Source: Bacilli bacterium
GTDB taxonomy: Bacteria; Bacillota_I; Bacilli_A; RF39; UBA660
Length of the DNA stretch: 64,000 bases
NCBI GenBank assembly: GCA_900753325.1
Contig: CAADYO010000001.1
Location: 68,238-132,237 of the forward strand
Reading direction: 5' to 3'
Shown here: positions 1 to 7,512 of the stretch, one piece after another
Numbering within the stretch: the first letter of the stretch is position 1
Layout: each line of letters starts with the position of its first letter
Notes under the pieces: model-generated
Seen by the model: only the letters and a program-made list of their open reading frames with translations
The model's database searches: none
What the model was told of the DNA's origin: nothing
Made by a program: the position numbers and the translations under genes

Positions 1-115
1 TAGCACTTGAACATTTTAATTTTTTTGATATTACTTTAGAACCAATTGGCTTGGCTTCTTTAATATACTTTTCTACAATTAACTTTAGAACTTTATTTTG
101 TCTTTCAGTCAACAC
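1..115 (-). CDS. hrcA: HrcA heat-inducible repressor, N-terminal part (runs off the window)
   Basis: Only the first 38 codons are in the window. They read V(M)-LTERQNKVLKLIVEKYI then KEAKPIGSKVISKKLKCSSA, the winged-helix DNA-binding N terminus of HrcA, the repressor of class I heat-shock operons (grpE-dnaK-dnaJ, groESL) that binds CIRCE. The start is GTG at 115: an AGGAGG lies at 124-129, eight bases upstream, and the frame is closed by a TAG at 130-128. The ATG at 120-118 is in another frame and meets TAG at once. Two CIRCE operators and a TTGACA-N17-TAAAAT promoter lie directly upstream, so the gene is very probably autoregulated. grpE and dnaK would be expected just beyond position 1; that is inference. 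Confidence 0.93.
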   Translation of the reverse strand, partial: MLTERQNKVLKLIVEKYIKEAKPIGSKVISKKLKCSSA

Positions 116-127
116 TACATCAACCTC

Positions 128-154
128 CTAGCACTATCATTTTATCAGTGCTAA
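128..154 (-). promoter_or_regulatory. CIRCE operator 1 (HrcA binding site)
   Basis: On the plus strand CTAGCACTA, nine bases, CAGTGCTAA: a 9-9-9 inverted repeat matching the CIRCE consensus TTAGCACTC-N9-GAGTGCTAA at most positions. It overlaps the expected transcription start (about 152) and runs into the hrcA Shine-Dalgarno site, the usual CIRCE position in Bacilli. Confidence 0.93.
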
Positions 155-158
155 TTGT

Positions 159-187
159 ATTTTATGACTTTTTTTAGCACTTGTCAA
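159..187 (-). promoter_or_regulatory. SigA-type promoter of hrcA
   Basis: Read on the minus strand: -35 TTGACA at 187-182, 17-base spacer, -10 TAAAAT at 164-159. Its -35 box lies inside CIRCE operator 2 and its start point inside operator 1. Confidence 0.85.
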
Positions 188-200
188 CACTTTGTGCTAA
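174..200 (-). promoter_or_regulatory. CIRCE operator 2 (HrcA binding site)
   Basis: Plus strand TTAGCACTT, nine bases, TTGTGCTAA, again 9-9-9. This second copy covers the -35 box, so bound HrcA would block RNA polymerase directly, while copy 1 covers the start point. Confidence 0.9.
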
Positions 201-215
201 TTTTTTTTAAAAAGT

Positions 216-242
216 AAAAGAGTAACTATCAATTACCCTTTT
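216..242 (-). terminator. Rho-independent terminator of the pilin-like lectin gene
   Basis: Ten-base stem (AAAAGAGTAA with TTACCCTTTT on the plus strand, one G-U pair in the minus RNA), 7-base loop, then a T-rich run on the minus strand. It directly abuts the stop codon of the gene ending at 243. Confidence 0.75.
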
Positions 243-2303
243 CTATAAGTTAACAGGCTTTAAAATCCAACGTTGTGATAATAAAAATCCACTTGTTCCT
301 TTACTCATTATTTTGACATCTGATGATGTATAGTAAGAATTTGTTCTAGCTGTTAAATAATTTGATCCTATTTTGGCTTGAATAATATATGTTCCATCTT
401 TTTGAGAGACTATTTGCCATTGTGTCCATTGATAGGCATCATTATAACCAGATGCAGTATTTACTTGAGTGTCTGATTGTCCTAGACTATCTTTTACTTG
501 AAGAGCAGTATTTGAATTCGTTTCAACGATTTTATAGTATGCTGTATTTGGTATTTTACCAATTGCCCATTCTTGAATAGCAGTTGTTTGTTGAGGTTCA
601 ATTCTAACATACTGTTTAGAACGGTCCATGGCGTCTGTAACATCATTAGCGTTTTTGGCAGTTAATGCTTGATTGTATGGGGCTAAGGCTGAATAAATAT
701 AATATACACCATCTGGTATTTCGTTATTACTAGTATTTAAATTACAGTTTGTATATCTAGTACCCGATGTCTTTTCAATAATATTTTCTTGTGTATTAGA
801 TTCACTGGCAATTAATGCTGTCCAGTTGGTATTATCACTAGATACTGAAAGACTATGTCCTATAAGTGGGTTATCGCTTTTCTCCCAATCATGAATAACA
901 CTTATTTCATTTAGATTTGAAGTTTCTGATAATTCTACTTTTAGGCAAACTTCACTTGCTTCAGCTTTACTTACTTCTACATTAGTTTCTAAGTTTTTAT
1001 CAGTTAAACGGCTTATACTTCCTGTTAGTTTAGTTTGTCCAGTTATACTTGGCGTTTTAAAGCTAACTTTCTTACCATTTTCATCTATAGCACTTATTTC
1101 TGACCAGATAACTTTTGTTTTGTCTTTAACAGTTCCGTAACTACAGTCTTTTATATAGCGAACATTTTTTAATTGCTCATTTTTAATTGGTTTATTATCT
1201 TTTGAATTACTTGATATATATTCTATTCGAGCAGCTCCATTACCTTCATTGACACCAGCAGTCATTTGGCCATCAATAAAATATCTACCATCGTCAACAA
1301 ATAAAGCTAATTCATCACGAGATGAAAATTTAGTTATATAATTCATATTAGAATAGCCAGCTATAAATGATGAGCCACCTGCTCCAGAACCGGCAATATC
1401 ATTATATTGGTTGCCGGCTCCGCCACCGACGTAGCCAGCTCCACCGCCACCGCCGGAATCATATGGAACACCGCCACCTTCACCTAAGGAACCACATGTT
1501 TTATTATCACTTTTTTCATCTTTATGAAAAATATTGCCATCAATCTTAATAACAGCTCCATTACAATTTTCAGAATATGTTTTTATATTGATAAATGACC
1601 ATCTTTTACTTCCTGTTTGACCGCCATACTTAGCATTTGTGTATTCTGCTGAGCCTGATTTTATTTTATTTGCACTACCGGATGCTCCAAAAGTCTCTCC
1701 ACCTTCACCTCCTGGTGATCCATCTCCAAGGCCATCGGCTCCACCACCTCCGGCTGCAATCATTATTCTTGACTGGAGTGATTCTACTAAATCCCAGTTT
1801 CCAGATTTTGTTCTTACGTCAGTTGAACCGCCGCCACCTTTACCAGTTTTGGTGCCACCGTTTCCACCACCATTTGTTCCTCCTGTTGCTGTTGTTGTTG
1901 TGCCGCCTATATAAAAATATAATAATGTACCCTTGTCAAAATAGATAACACCAGAGGTATAGGCTCCTTTACCACCAGCTTGCTCTTTACCAGTTTCTGA
2001 TGTTGTACTACCGCCTGATGCTCCCCATAGTTCAATCCTATACCAACCAGAGTTTGGAACTTGATACTCCTTTGGATTACCATCACTAACATCGCTAAAC
2101 TCAAACTTGGTGTTTGATACACTATATCTATTTAAATCATCTTCTACTGTTTCAACTAAATCATGTGTGCTTTTTCTATTTGAGGCCATTATACTCATGA
2201 TTAAAATTACGATTAAAAATACCATTATTAATAGTGAATATAATACTGTAGATATAGCAAAACCTTTATTATTTAATTTTTTAATTTTCTTATTTTTATT
2301 CAT
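243..2303 (-). CDS. Pilin-like, glycine-rich surface protein with discoidin-like and ricin-B-lectin-like domains
   Basis: I know no named homologue. The N terminus has a basic leader ending KKLNNKG, then FAISTVLYSLLIMVFLIVIL: the layout of a class III (prepilin) signal, cleaved after Gly, although position 5 is Thr rather than the usual Glu. Next comes a Gly-rich region (about residues 110-310, many GGG and GGGG runs), a beta-rich stretch resembling F5/8 type C (discoidin) domains (about 385-520), and a C-terminal ricin-B-like trefoil with repeated Q-W motifs (YNQAL, EWAI, QWTQW, SQRWIL). Prepilin peptidase and PilC are coded at 38-40 kb, so export by a type IV pilus-like system is a reasonable inference. 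An in-frame GTG lies at 2318, but ATG 2303 has a GGTGAT at 2313-2308. It follows rsmD by about 45 bases, probably in the same operon. Confidence 0.7.
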   Translation of the reverse strand: MNKNKKIKKLNNKGFAISTVLYSLLIMVFLIVILIMSIMASNRKSTHDLVETVEDDLNRYSVSNTKFEFSDVSDGNPKEYQVPNSGWYRIELWGASGGSTTSETGKEQAGGKGAYTSGVIYFDKGTLLYFYIGGTTTTATGGTNGGGNGGTKTGKGGGGSTDVRTKSGNWDLVESLQSRIMIAAGGGGADGLGDGSPGGEGGETFGASGSANKIKSGSAEYTNAKYGGQTGSKRWSFINIKTYSENCNGAVIKIDGNIFHKDEKSDNKTCGSLGEGGGVPYDSGGGGGAGYVGGGAGNQYNDIAGSGAGGSSFIAGYSNMNYITKFSSRDELALFVDDGRYFIDGQMTAGVNEGNGAARIEYISSNSKDNKPIKNEQLKNVRYIKDCSYGTVKDKTKVIWSEISAIDENGKKVSFKTPSITGQTKLTGSISRLTDKNLETNVEVSKAEASEVCLKVELSETSNLNEISVIHDWEKSDNPLIGHSLSVSSDNTNWTALIASESNTQENIIEKTSGTRYTNCNLNTSNNEIPDGVYYIYSALAPYNQALTAKNANDVTDAMDRSKQYVRIEPQQTTAIQEWAIGKIPNTAYYKIVETNSNTALQVKDSLGQSDTQVNTASGYNDAYQWTQWQIVSQKDGTYIIQAKIGSNYLTARTNSYYTSSDVKIMSKGTSGFLLSQRWILKPVNL

Positions 2304-2347
2304 TAGCATCACCAGCACTTCTACCTTTTATTTTACTCTCTTATATT

Positions 2348-2896
2348 TTAACATATATTTCTTAGGATAACTACCCATTTATCACCATATTTTTTTTCTT
2401 TTATTTTAGTAAATGAATCATCATATATAATTTTATCTAAACTATTACTTTCACAAATAATTAGGCCAGAGCTGTTTAGAAGTTTTAAATTACTTATTAA
2501 CTTAAGGCTTTCTTCTATATAATTTGTCGCATATGGTGGATCTAAAAAAATTAAATCAAATTTTATTTTTTTTGAAGAAAATTCTTTTAGGACTATTTTG
2601 TAATCTGAAAGGATAACTTTACAGTTTTTTACACCGATAGTTTTAATATTTTCATTTATTATTTTTATTGCTTGATGACTTTTATCTACGGCATAAGCAA
2701 AGGAAGCTCCTTCACTTAATGCTTCAATAGCAAGAGAGCCTGATCCAGAAAATAAATCAAGTACAATACTTTCTTGTATATTATCTTGAATACTAGCAAA
2801 AAGGCTTTCTTTTACTCTATCCATGGTAGGTCTAGTACCATCAAGATTATATCCAAGTAAATTTCTACCTTTATATATTCCGCTAATTACTTTCAT
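2348..2896 (-). CDS. rsmD: 16S rRNA (guanine-966-N2)-methyltransferase RsmD
   Basis: RsmD methylates G966 of 16S rRNA with S-adenosylmethionine during small-subunit assembly. The protein (about 182 residues, normal for the family) opens MKVISGIYKGRNL, has TRPTMDRVKESLF near the N terminus, the SAM-binding LDLFSGSGSLAIEAL, and the catalytic DPPY of N2/N6-amine methylases in IFLDPPYA. I take ATG 2896, which overlaps the upstream ylbF stop as ATGA; a GTG at 2905 is in frame but less likely. The order ylbD-ylbE-ylbF-rsmD matches the B. subtilis ylb cluster, where rsmD is ylbH; ylbG and coaD are not present here. Confidence 0.95.
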   Translation of the reverse strand: MKVISGIYKGRNLLGYNLDGTRPTMDRVKESLFASIQDNIQESIVLDLFSGSGSLAIEALSEGASFAYAVDKSHQAIKIINENIKTIGVKNCKVILSDYKIVLKEFSSKKIKFDLIFLDPPYATNYIEESLKLISNLKLLNSSGLIICESNSLDKIIYDDSFTKIKEKKYGDKWVVILRNIC

Positions 2897-3177
2897 AATC
2901 CACACTTTCCCTTACTGTTAATCTTTTTTAATTCTTTATTAATATGTAGTATTAAAATATTTAGTTCTGTTTCTGCTTGTTTATATTTCTTATATAAACT
3001 ATTACTATATATCTCCTCTTTTAATTTCTCATCTTTAGTTTCTTGATATTTTTTTATTTTTTCTTGTAAACTTGTACATTTATTAATTTTCTTGTTTAAG
3101 TCTTTTATGTTTTTAACTTCGCTAGTATTATTAAGACTTTCTTTTAACATAGCAACTTTTTCTAATAATTCTTCCAT
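2893..3177 (-). CDS. ylbF: YlbF/YmcA family protein
   Basis: A 94-residue, almost wholly helical, charged protein with the length and heptad look of the YlbF/YmcA (Com_YlbF) family. In B. subtilis YlbF, with YmcA and YaaT, acts with RNase Y in mRNA maturation and affects competence, sporulation and biofilm formation. I assign it mainly from position: it lies between ylbE and rsmD as in Bacillus, and its TGA stop overlaps the rsmD ATG. The sequence has no catalytic motif. There are two cysteines, one in the middle (KCTS) and one near the end (GKCGL). Family membership is likely, function by analogy only. Confidence 0.7.
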   Translation of the reverse strand: MEELLEKVAMLKESLNNTSEVKNIKDLNKKINKCTSLQEKIKKYQETKDEKLKEEIYSNSLYKKYKQAETELNILILHINKELKKINSKGKCGL

Positions 3178-3199
3178 ATTTTTATTTTATCACTAGTTT

Positions 3200-3421
3200 T
3201 TATTTAAGTACATCTAAAATATTAGAAACTAGACTAATTCCTTGGGAAATTTTAGCTATTCTGTCTTGTGTCGTTAATTTATATTTCTTCTTCATTTCTT
3301 CTTCAATTACTTTTAGATATGAGCTATTTCTATTTAGATATTTATACCAGGATGATTCTTCTCTTAAATAGTTATATATTAAGGGATTTGTTTTAATATA
3401 GTTAATTGTATATAAATCCAT
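3200..3421 (-). CDS. ylbE: YlbE-like protein
   Basis: Small protein (73 residues from ATG 3421) of the YlbE-like family: it has IKTNPLIYNYLREESSWYKYL, similar to the NPxLxxFIREQPxWYRxL core of Bacillus YlbE, and a helical C terminus. Its biochemical role is unknown. The open frame reaches back to 3460 inside ylbD, but ATG 3421 is better: GAGG lies eight bases upstream and the ATG follows the ylbD TGA (3425-3423) by one base. The gene is thus translationally coupled to ylbD. Confidence 0.75.
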   Translation of the reverse strand: MDLYTINYIKTNPLIYNYLREESSWYKYLNRNSSYLKVIEEEMKKKYKLTTQDRIAKISQGISLVSNILDVLK

Positions 3422-3422
3422 A

Positions 3423-3782
3423 TCAATCCTCAAAGTATTTATACATTGGTCTTGGCTCATAATTTGAAGCAGCAGGTTTTGTATTAGTTAGACCAATATC
3501 TTGTAAAAGTCCAATTGTTTTTTGTAGATTAGTAACACCTTTTTGAACTGAATCTAAGTCAATATTTTTAACGGCATTAAATAAATCTTTAAAAGATGAA
3601 CTAGTACTTTCAACTTTATTTACAAAGTTCCTTGAAGATGTATAACTATCCCATATTTGACTATTCTCACCATATATTTCGTATAACTCATATAATTTTT
3701 GCCAACTTACTTCATCTTTTAAAACTGATTGGGCAAGTTCTGGATGATTTCTTGCAAAAATTTTAAATGTTTCTTTTGACAT
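3423..3782 (-). CDS. ylbD: YlbD-like protein
   Basis: A 119-residue protein with the YlbD N-terminal pattern FARNHPELAQSVLKDEVSWQ followed by KLYELYEIYGENSQIW, near the KRHPKLIQEVR..TWQELYEEWYLLGE seen in Bacillus YlbD. Bacillus YlbD has been called a spore coat protein; whether this organism sporulates cannot be told from the window, so I do not carry that role over. AGGTGAT upstream supports ATG 3782. It is the first gene of the ylbDEF-rsmD operon, and the preceding gene on the same strand ends in a strong terminator (3822-3839). Confidence 0.72.
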   Translation of the reverse strand: MSKETFKIFARNHPELAQSVLKDEVSWQKLYELYEIYGENSQIWDSYTSSRNFVNKVESTSSSFKDLFNAVKNIDLDSVQKGVTNLQKTIGLLQDIGLTNTKPAASNYEPRPMYKYFED

Positions 3783-3821
3783 AATATCACCTATATAATT
3801 TTATGTTCATTCAAGAAAAAA

Positions 3822-3839
3822 AGAAGTTTTTTTACTTCT
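3822..3839 (-). terminator. Terminator of the metallopeptidase gene
   Basis: AGAAGT / ACTTCT stem with a 6-base loop, followed on the minus strand by seven T. The TAA of the upstream gene (3834-3832) lies inside the hairpin. Confidence 0.82.
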
Positions 3840-4938
3840 CTTTGCCTTTCTCATCTCTAGTTATACCATAGTCTTTTATCTCTTGAACCTTTTTTTCAAG
3901 TGCTGGTAGAAGAGTACGTTTTAGTTTTCCGGCTGTTCCTACATCAATACCAATTGTGGACATGAGTTCATCAAAATCTTTCTTATTTGCTAAAGTATTT
4001 AAATTAATCATCGCTTGATGCATATCTTCATTATTATTTTCAATAGCATAATATGCGGAAAGAGTCCCTATAATATAACCAAATGGTATTAATGGATCGA
4101 ATTGAGCTGGTTGGTCTATTTTTGTTTTTAGAGCTTCGGCTTGTTTTTTTTCTTCAGCTAATTCTTTTTCATATCTTTCAACAATATGATAGAATTCCTC
4201 TTTTGTTTTCGGCCTTGGAAAAATATTTAAATCTCTCATATCTTGATAACTGGTGTTGCTAATTGGGCCAGTTGTACAGAAACATGTTAATACAGAAAAT
4301 TTAGGTATTAAATTACAAACACAATAATATAAGTCCTTAAAGCGAAAAATAGTATGTGCCATAATCTCGGATGAAGAAAAGCCTTTTTTCTTTAAAAAAT
4401 TACACATATCAATTTCAAAGTATATTGATATTGCCTCTGTAATATAATCTCTTGATATTCTGTTTTCTTCTTCATTATTTAAACTATGCACAAACTCATG
4501 TATTAAGGTGGCAGGGTCTTCAGTATTGTGTCTTAAGACTGTATTTATGTAGTTGTGTTTATTTTGATCTTTTCCGGATTCATTTTCTAGATTATCAGCA
4601 TTTTCAGTACTTGGATCAACGACAATATTAATAGTTCCATCTGCCAAATCTCTCAAGAAGTCATTTTTATACTCCGGCATTCTTTCTTCTATGTATTCTA
4701 TTGAAAAATCAAGTATTTCGGTTAAAGAAAGCTTTCTGACGTCTTCTTGAGATTTTTTTTCTAACTCTTTAAGTTGCTGAAATGTAAAGTTGTTTTGCAG
4801 ATATTTTTTTAACATAGCTGTCAGATTATAAAAATACAGTGAATTATTTAGAAAGGAAGTATTTTCCATCCAAAGGCAATATTCATTTAGCATTGAATTT
4901 AGATTTGGATATTCGTTTTTTATTTCTTGTTTCTCCAT
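3832..4938 (-). CDS. Putative gluzincin-type zinc metallopeptidase, unknown family
   Basis: A 368-residue protein with a clear HExxH site, HEFVH at residues 147-151, and a candidate third zinc ligand Glu168 in ITEAISIYFE, 16 residues after the second His: the HExxH-x(n)-E layout of gluzincins. There is no signal peptide and only weak hydrophobic segments, so it is probably cytoplasmic. The C-terminal third is helical and charged. I do not recognise the family or substrate. The ATG is one base after the parC stop and has almost no Shine-Dalgarno, so translation is probably coupled to parC; the operon parE-parC-peptidase ends at the 3822-3839 hairpin. Confidence 0.7.
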   Translation of the reverse strand: MEKQEIKNEYPNLNSMLNEYCLWMENTSFLNNSLYFYNLTAMLKKYLQNNFTFQQLKELEKKSQEDVRKLSLTEILDFSIEYIEERMPEYKNDFLRDLADGTINIVVDPSTENADNLENESGKDQNKHNYINTVLRHNTEDPATLIHEFVHSLNNEEENRISRDYITEAISIYFEIDMCNFLKKKGFSSSEIMAHTIFRFKDLYYCVCNLIPKFSVLTCFCTTGPISNTSYQDMRDLNIFPRPKTKEEFYHIVERYEKELAEEKKQAEALKTKIDQPAQFDPLIPFGYIIGTLSAYYAIENNNEDMHQAMINLNTLANKKDFDELMSTIGIDVGTAGKLKRTLLPALEKKVQEIKDYGITRDEKGKEK

Positions 4939-4939
4939 G

Positions 4940-7495
4940 TTACTTTAAGAAGTCATCTATAGTCATTAGACGATCATCTATCTCCTTTAAGGATATTCGT
5001 TCTTTTCTTGGTTTTTCTTCTTTTGATTCTTCCATTTTAGGATTATCAGTTTCCATTAAATTAATTTGTTCTTTAACGTTTCTTTCTAATGATGCTTCTA
5101 TAAAGGCATCTATTATATTGTGTTTAGTTATTTGACTACCAGTTGAATGACGATCACTTATTGGTAGTTCTGTTAATTTTATCATATTAATGTCATTATT
5201 CTTTATACCAATATAGTTTTTGGAATCAGTTATAAATGTTTTTAAAACTTTATACGGATTAGTTTTTACTTCTCTAATTACCAATAGGCCTCGTCTAGTT
5301 CTTGTTGATAATTCAAATTCACTTAGTCTAATACGTTTTCCTGTTCCTTTGTCTGTAATAATGGAGATAAATTCATCTTGTTGTGGATTGTATTGATTAG
5401 CTGATACTAAATAATCATCTTTTAATTTAATGGCTTTTACACCTGATGCTTTCACTCCAACAACTGGAACTTCATCCATTTTAAAGCTTAGTCCATAACC
5501 TGTATCTGTTGTTAGGAAAAGGCACGGTTTTTCTTCTAGAAAGCTTGCTATTACGTAATCATTTTCTTTTAATTTCATACAGTTAGTAGCTTTAGAGTAA
5601 CGAAGAAGTTTAAAGTCTTTTAACTTAGACCTTTTAATCATACCATCATGGGTTGCAATAACGACATTTTTATCATTTTCAAAACTGTAGGCAGGTATGG
5701 CTGAAACAATATTTTCTTCAGATGACATTTCAATAATATTACTTACATGTTTAGGCATATCTTTCCATTTTAAATCTGGAATTATATGAACTGGTATGTG
5801 TAGATAATTACCAGCTGTTGTAAATACTAGAAGAGTGTCTGTCGTATTCATTTCATAGATACCAATAATATAGTCATTTTCTTTTATGGTTATATCTTCT
5901 GGATTTGATGCTGTATAACTACGGAAAGATGTTCTTTTTATGTAGCCATCTTTTGTTACTAAGACAACAACATCTTCTTTTGGTATCATAGCTGTTGTAT
6001 CAATTTTGATTTCAGTTATCTCAGCTTTAATCTCGGTTATTCTAGGACATGGGTAATTTTCTTTAACGTCACGCAAATCTTTTTTCATAACGGATTTTAA
6101 AACAGCTTCGCTACCTAGAATAGCACTTAAGCCATTAATTATCTTCTCTAGAGAAGCTTTTTCATTTTCTAGGGCGACAACATCTGTATTAGTTAAGCGA
6201 TATAGTTGCAATACAACGATTGCTTCTGCTTGATCCTCAGTAAACTCAAACTCTTTTACTAAATTCATTTTAGCGTCTTGCTTATTTTTAGATGCTCTAA
6301 TTACTTTTATAACCTCATCTAAAATAGAAATACATTTTATTAATCCTTCGACAATATGATATCTAGCTTTAGCGTGAGCTAGGTCAAACTCGGTTCTTCT
6401 TTTTACAACGTCTTTTTGATGTCTAATAAAGGCATCAAGAGAACCGGTTAGTCCTAATAGTTTTGGTCTTCTATTTACAATTGAAACCATGTTAAAATTG
6501 TAACTTATTTGCATATCTGTATTTTTTAATAAGTAATTTACAATTAAATCTTTGTTAGCATTTTTCTTCAAGTCAATTACTATTCTAATATCAGCGGCTG
6601 ACTCATCACGGACTTCAACAATTCCTTCTATTTTTTTATCAATTCTAATATCATCTATTTTTTTTACTAAAAGGGCTTTATTAGTTTCAAATGGTATCTC
6701 AGTTATGACAAGAGATGTTTTACTTTTATCTTCTTCAAATGTATATTTACTTCTAATATTAATTTTACCGCGTCCTGTTGTATAGGCATCTTTTATGCCT
6801 TCAATGCCTTCTACTATTGCTCCGGTTGGAAAATCTGGTCCTTTAACAAATTGCATTAAATCTTCTAGACTACATTCTGGGTGATCGATACGATAAATAG
6901 TGGCATCAATTACTTCACCTAAGTTGTGTGGTGGAATATTAGTAGCGTAACCAGCTGATATTCCTTGAGCTCCATAAACTAATAGGGCTGGAAATCTAGC
7001 AGGAAGAACAGTTGGCTCAACAGTTGTATCATCAAAGTTTGGAGCAAATTCAATTGTATTTTTGTCGATGTCTCTTAGCATTTCATTACTTATTTTAGAA
7101 AGCCTTGCTTCAGTATAACGATAAGCTGCTGGAGAGTCACCATCAATTGAACCGTTGTTACCATGCATATCAATGTATGGTAATCTAGTTTTCCATGGTT
7201 GAGACATACGTACCATAGCGTCATAAATTGAACTGTCACCGTGAGGATGATAATTACCAATTACGTCTCCTACTGTTTTGGCACTTTTTCGATAGCCATG
7301 ATCATAAGTATTTTTTTCTTTATACATTGAGTATAATATACGACGTTGAACTGGTTTTAATCCATCTCTAGCATCAGGTATTGCACGATCTTGAATTATA
7401 TATTTTGAGTAACTTCCAAATCTCTCACCCATTATATCTTCAAGGGTATAATCGAATATCTTCTCAATTATTTCTTCTGTTTTTGTTTTTGACAT
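4940..7495 (-). CDS. parC: DNA topoisomerase IV subunit A (ParC)
   Basis: ParC is the breakage-reunion subunit of topoisomerase IV, which unlinks daughter chromosomes. The 851-residue protein has DGLKPVQRRILYSMY, the quinolone-resistance region HPHGDSSIYDAMVRMSQPWK and the active-site tyrosine Tyr127 in AAYRYTEARLS. Ser88 and Asp92 are at the positions that change in quinolone-resistant Gram-positive ParC; both are the usual susceptible residues. The C-terminal beta-pinwheel is present, and I see no GyrA-box (QRRGGKG), which favours ParC over GyrA. It follows parE by 17 bases with a GTAGGTGT Shine-Dalgarno, the standard Gram-positive parE-parC order. Confidence 0.95.
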   Translation of the reverse strand: MSKTKTEEIIEKIFDYTLEDIMGERFGSYSKYIIQDRAIPDARDGLKPVQRRILYSMYKEKNTYDHGYRKSAKTVGDVIGNYHPHGDSSIYDAMVRMSQPWKTRLPYIDMHGNNGSIDGDSPAAYRYTEARLSKISNEMLRDIDKNTIEFAPNFDDTTVEPTVLPARFPALLVYGAQGISAGYATNIPPHNLGEVIDATIYRIDHPECSLEDLMQFVKGPDFPTGAIVEGIEGIKDAYTTGRGKINIRSKYTFEEDKSKTSLVITEIPFETNKALLVKKIDDIRIDKKIEGIVEVRDESAADIRIVIDLKKNANKDLIVNYLLKNTDMQISYNFNMVSIVNRRPKLLGLTGSLDAFIRHQKDVVKRRTEFDLAHAKARYHIVEGLIKCISILDEVIKVIRASKNKQDAKMNLVKEFEFTEDQAEAIVVLQLYRLTNTDVVALENEKASLEKIINGLSAILGSEAVLKSVMKKDLRDVKENYPCPRITEIKAEITEIKIDTTAMIPKEDVVVLVTKDGYIKRTSFRSYTASNPEDITIKENDYIIGIYEMNTTDTLLVFTTAGNYLHIPVHIIPDLKWKDMPKHVSNIIEMSSEENIVSAIPAYSFENDKNVVIATHDGMIKRSKLKDFKLLRYSKATNCMKLKENDYVIASFLEEKPCLFLTTDTGYGLSFKMDEVPVVGVKASGVKAIKLKDDYLVSANQYNPQQDEFISIITDKGTGKRIRLSEFELSTRTRRGLLVIREVKTNPYKVLKTFITDSKNYIGIKNNDINMIKLTELPISDRHSTGSQITKHNIIDAFIEASLERNVKEQINLMETDNPKMEESKEEKPRKERISLKEIDDRLMTIDDFLK

Positions 7496-7512
7496 ATCTA
7501 CACCTACTCTTT

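Noticed and set aside
1639..1914. Plus-strand Pro-rich open frame (91 codons, PPPP runs) inside the lectin gene
   Set aside because: It is the mirror of GGN glycine codons of the minus-strand Gly-rich region (complement CCN), has no Shine-Dalgarno and lies wholly within a real gene.
4940..7495. GyrA instead of ParC
   Set aside because: No GyrA-box, HPHGDSSIYDAMVRMSQ is ParC-like, and the gene follows parE.
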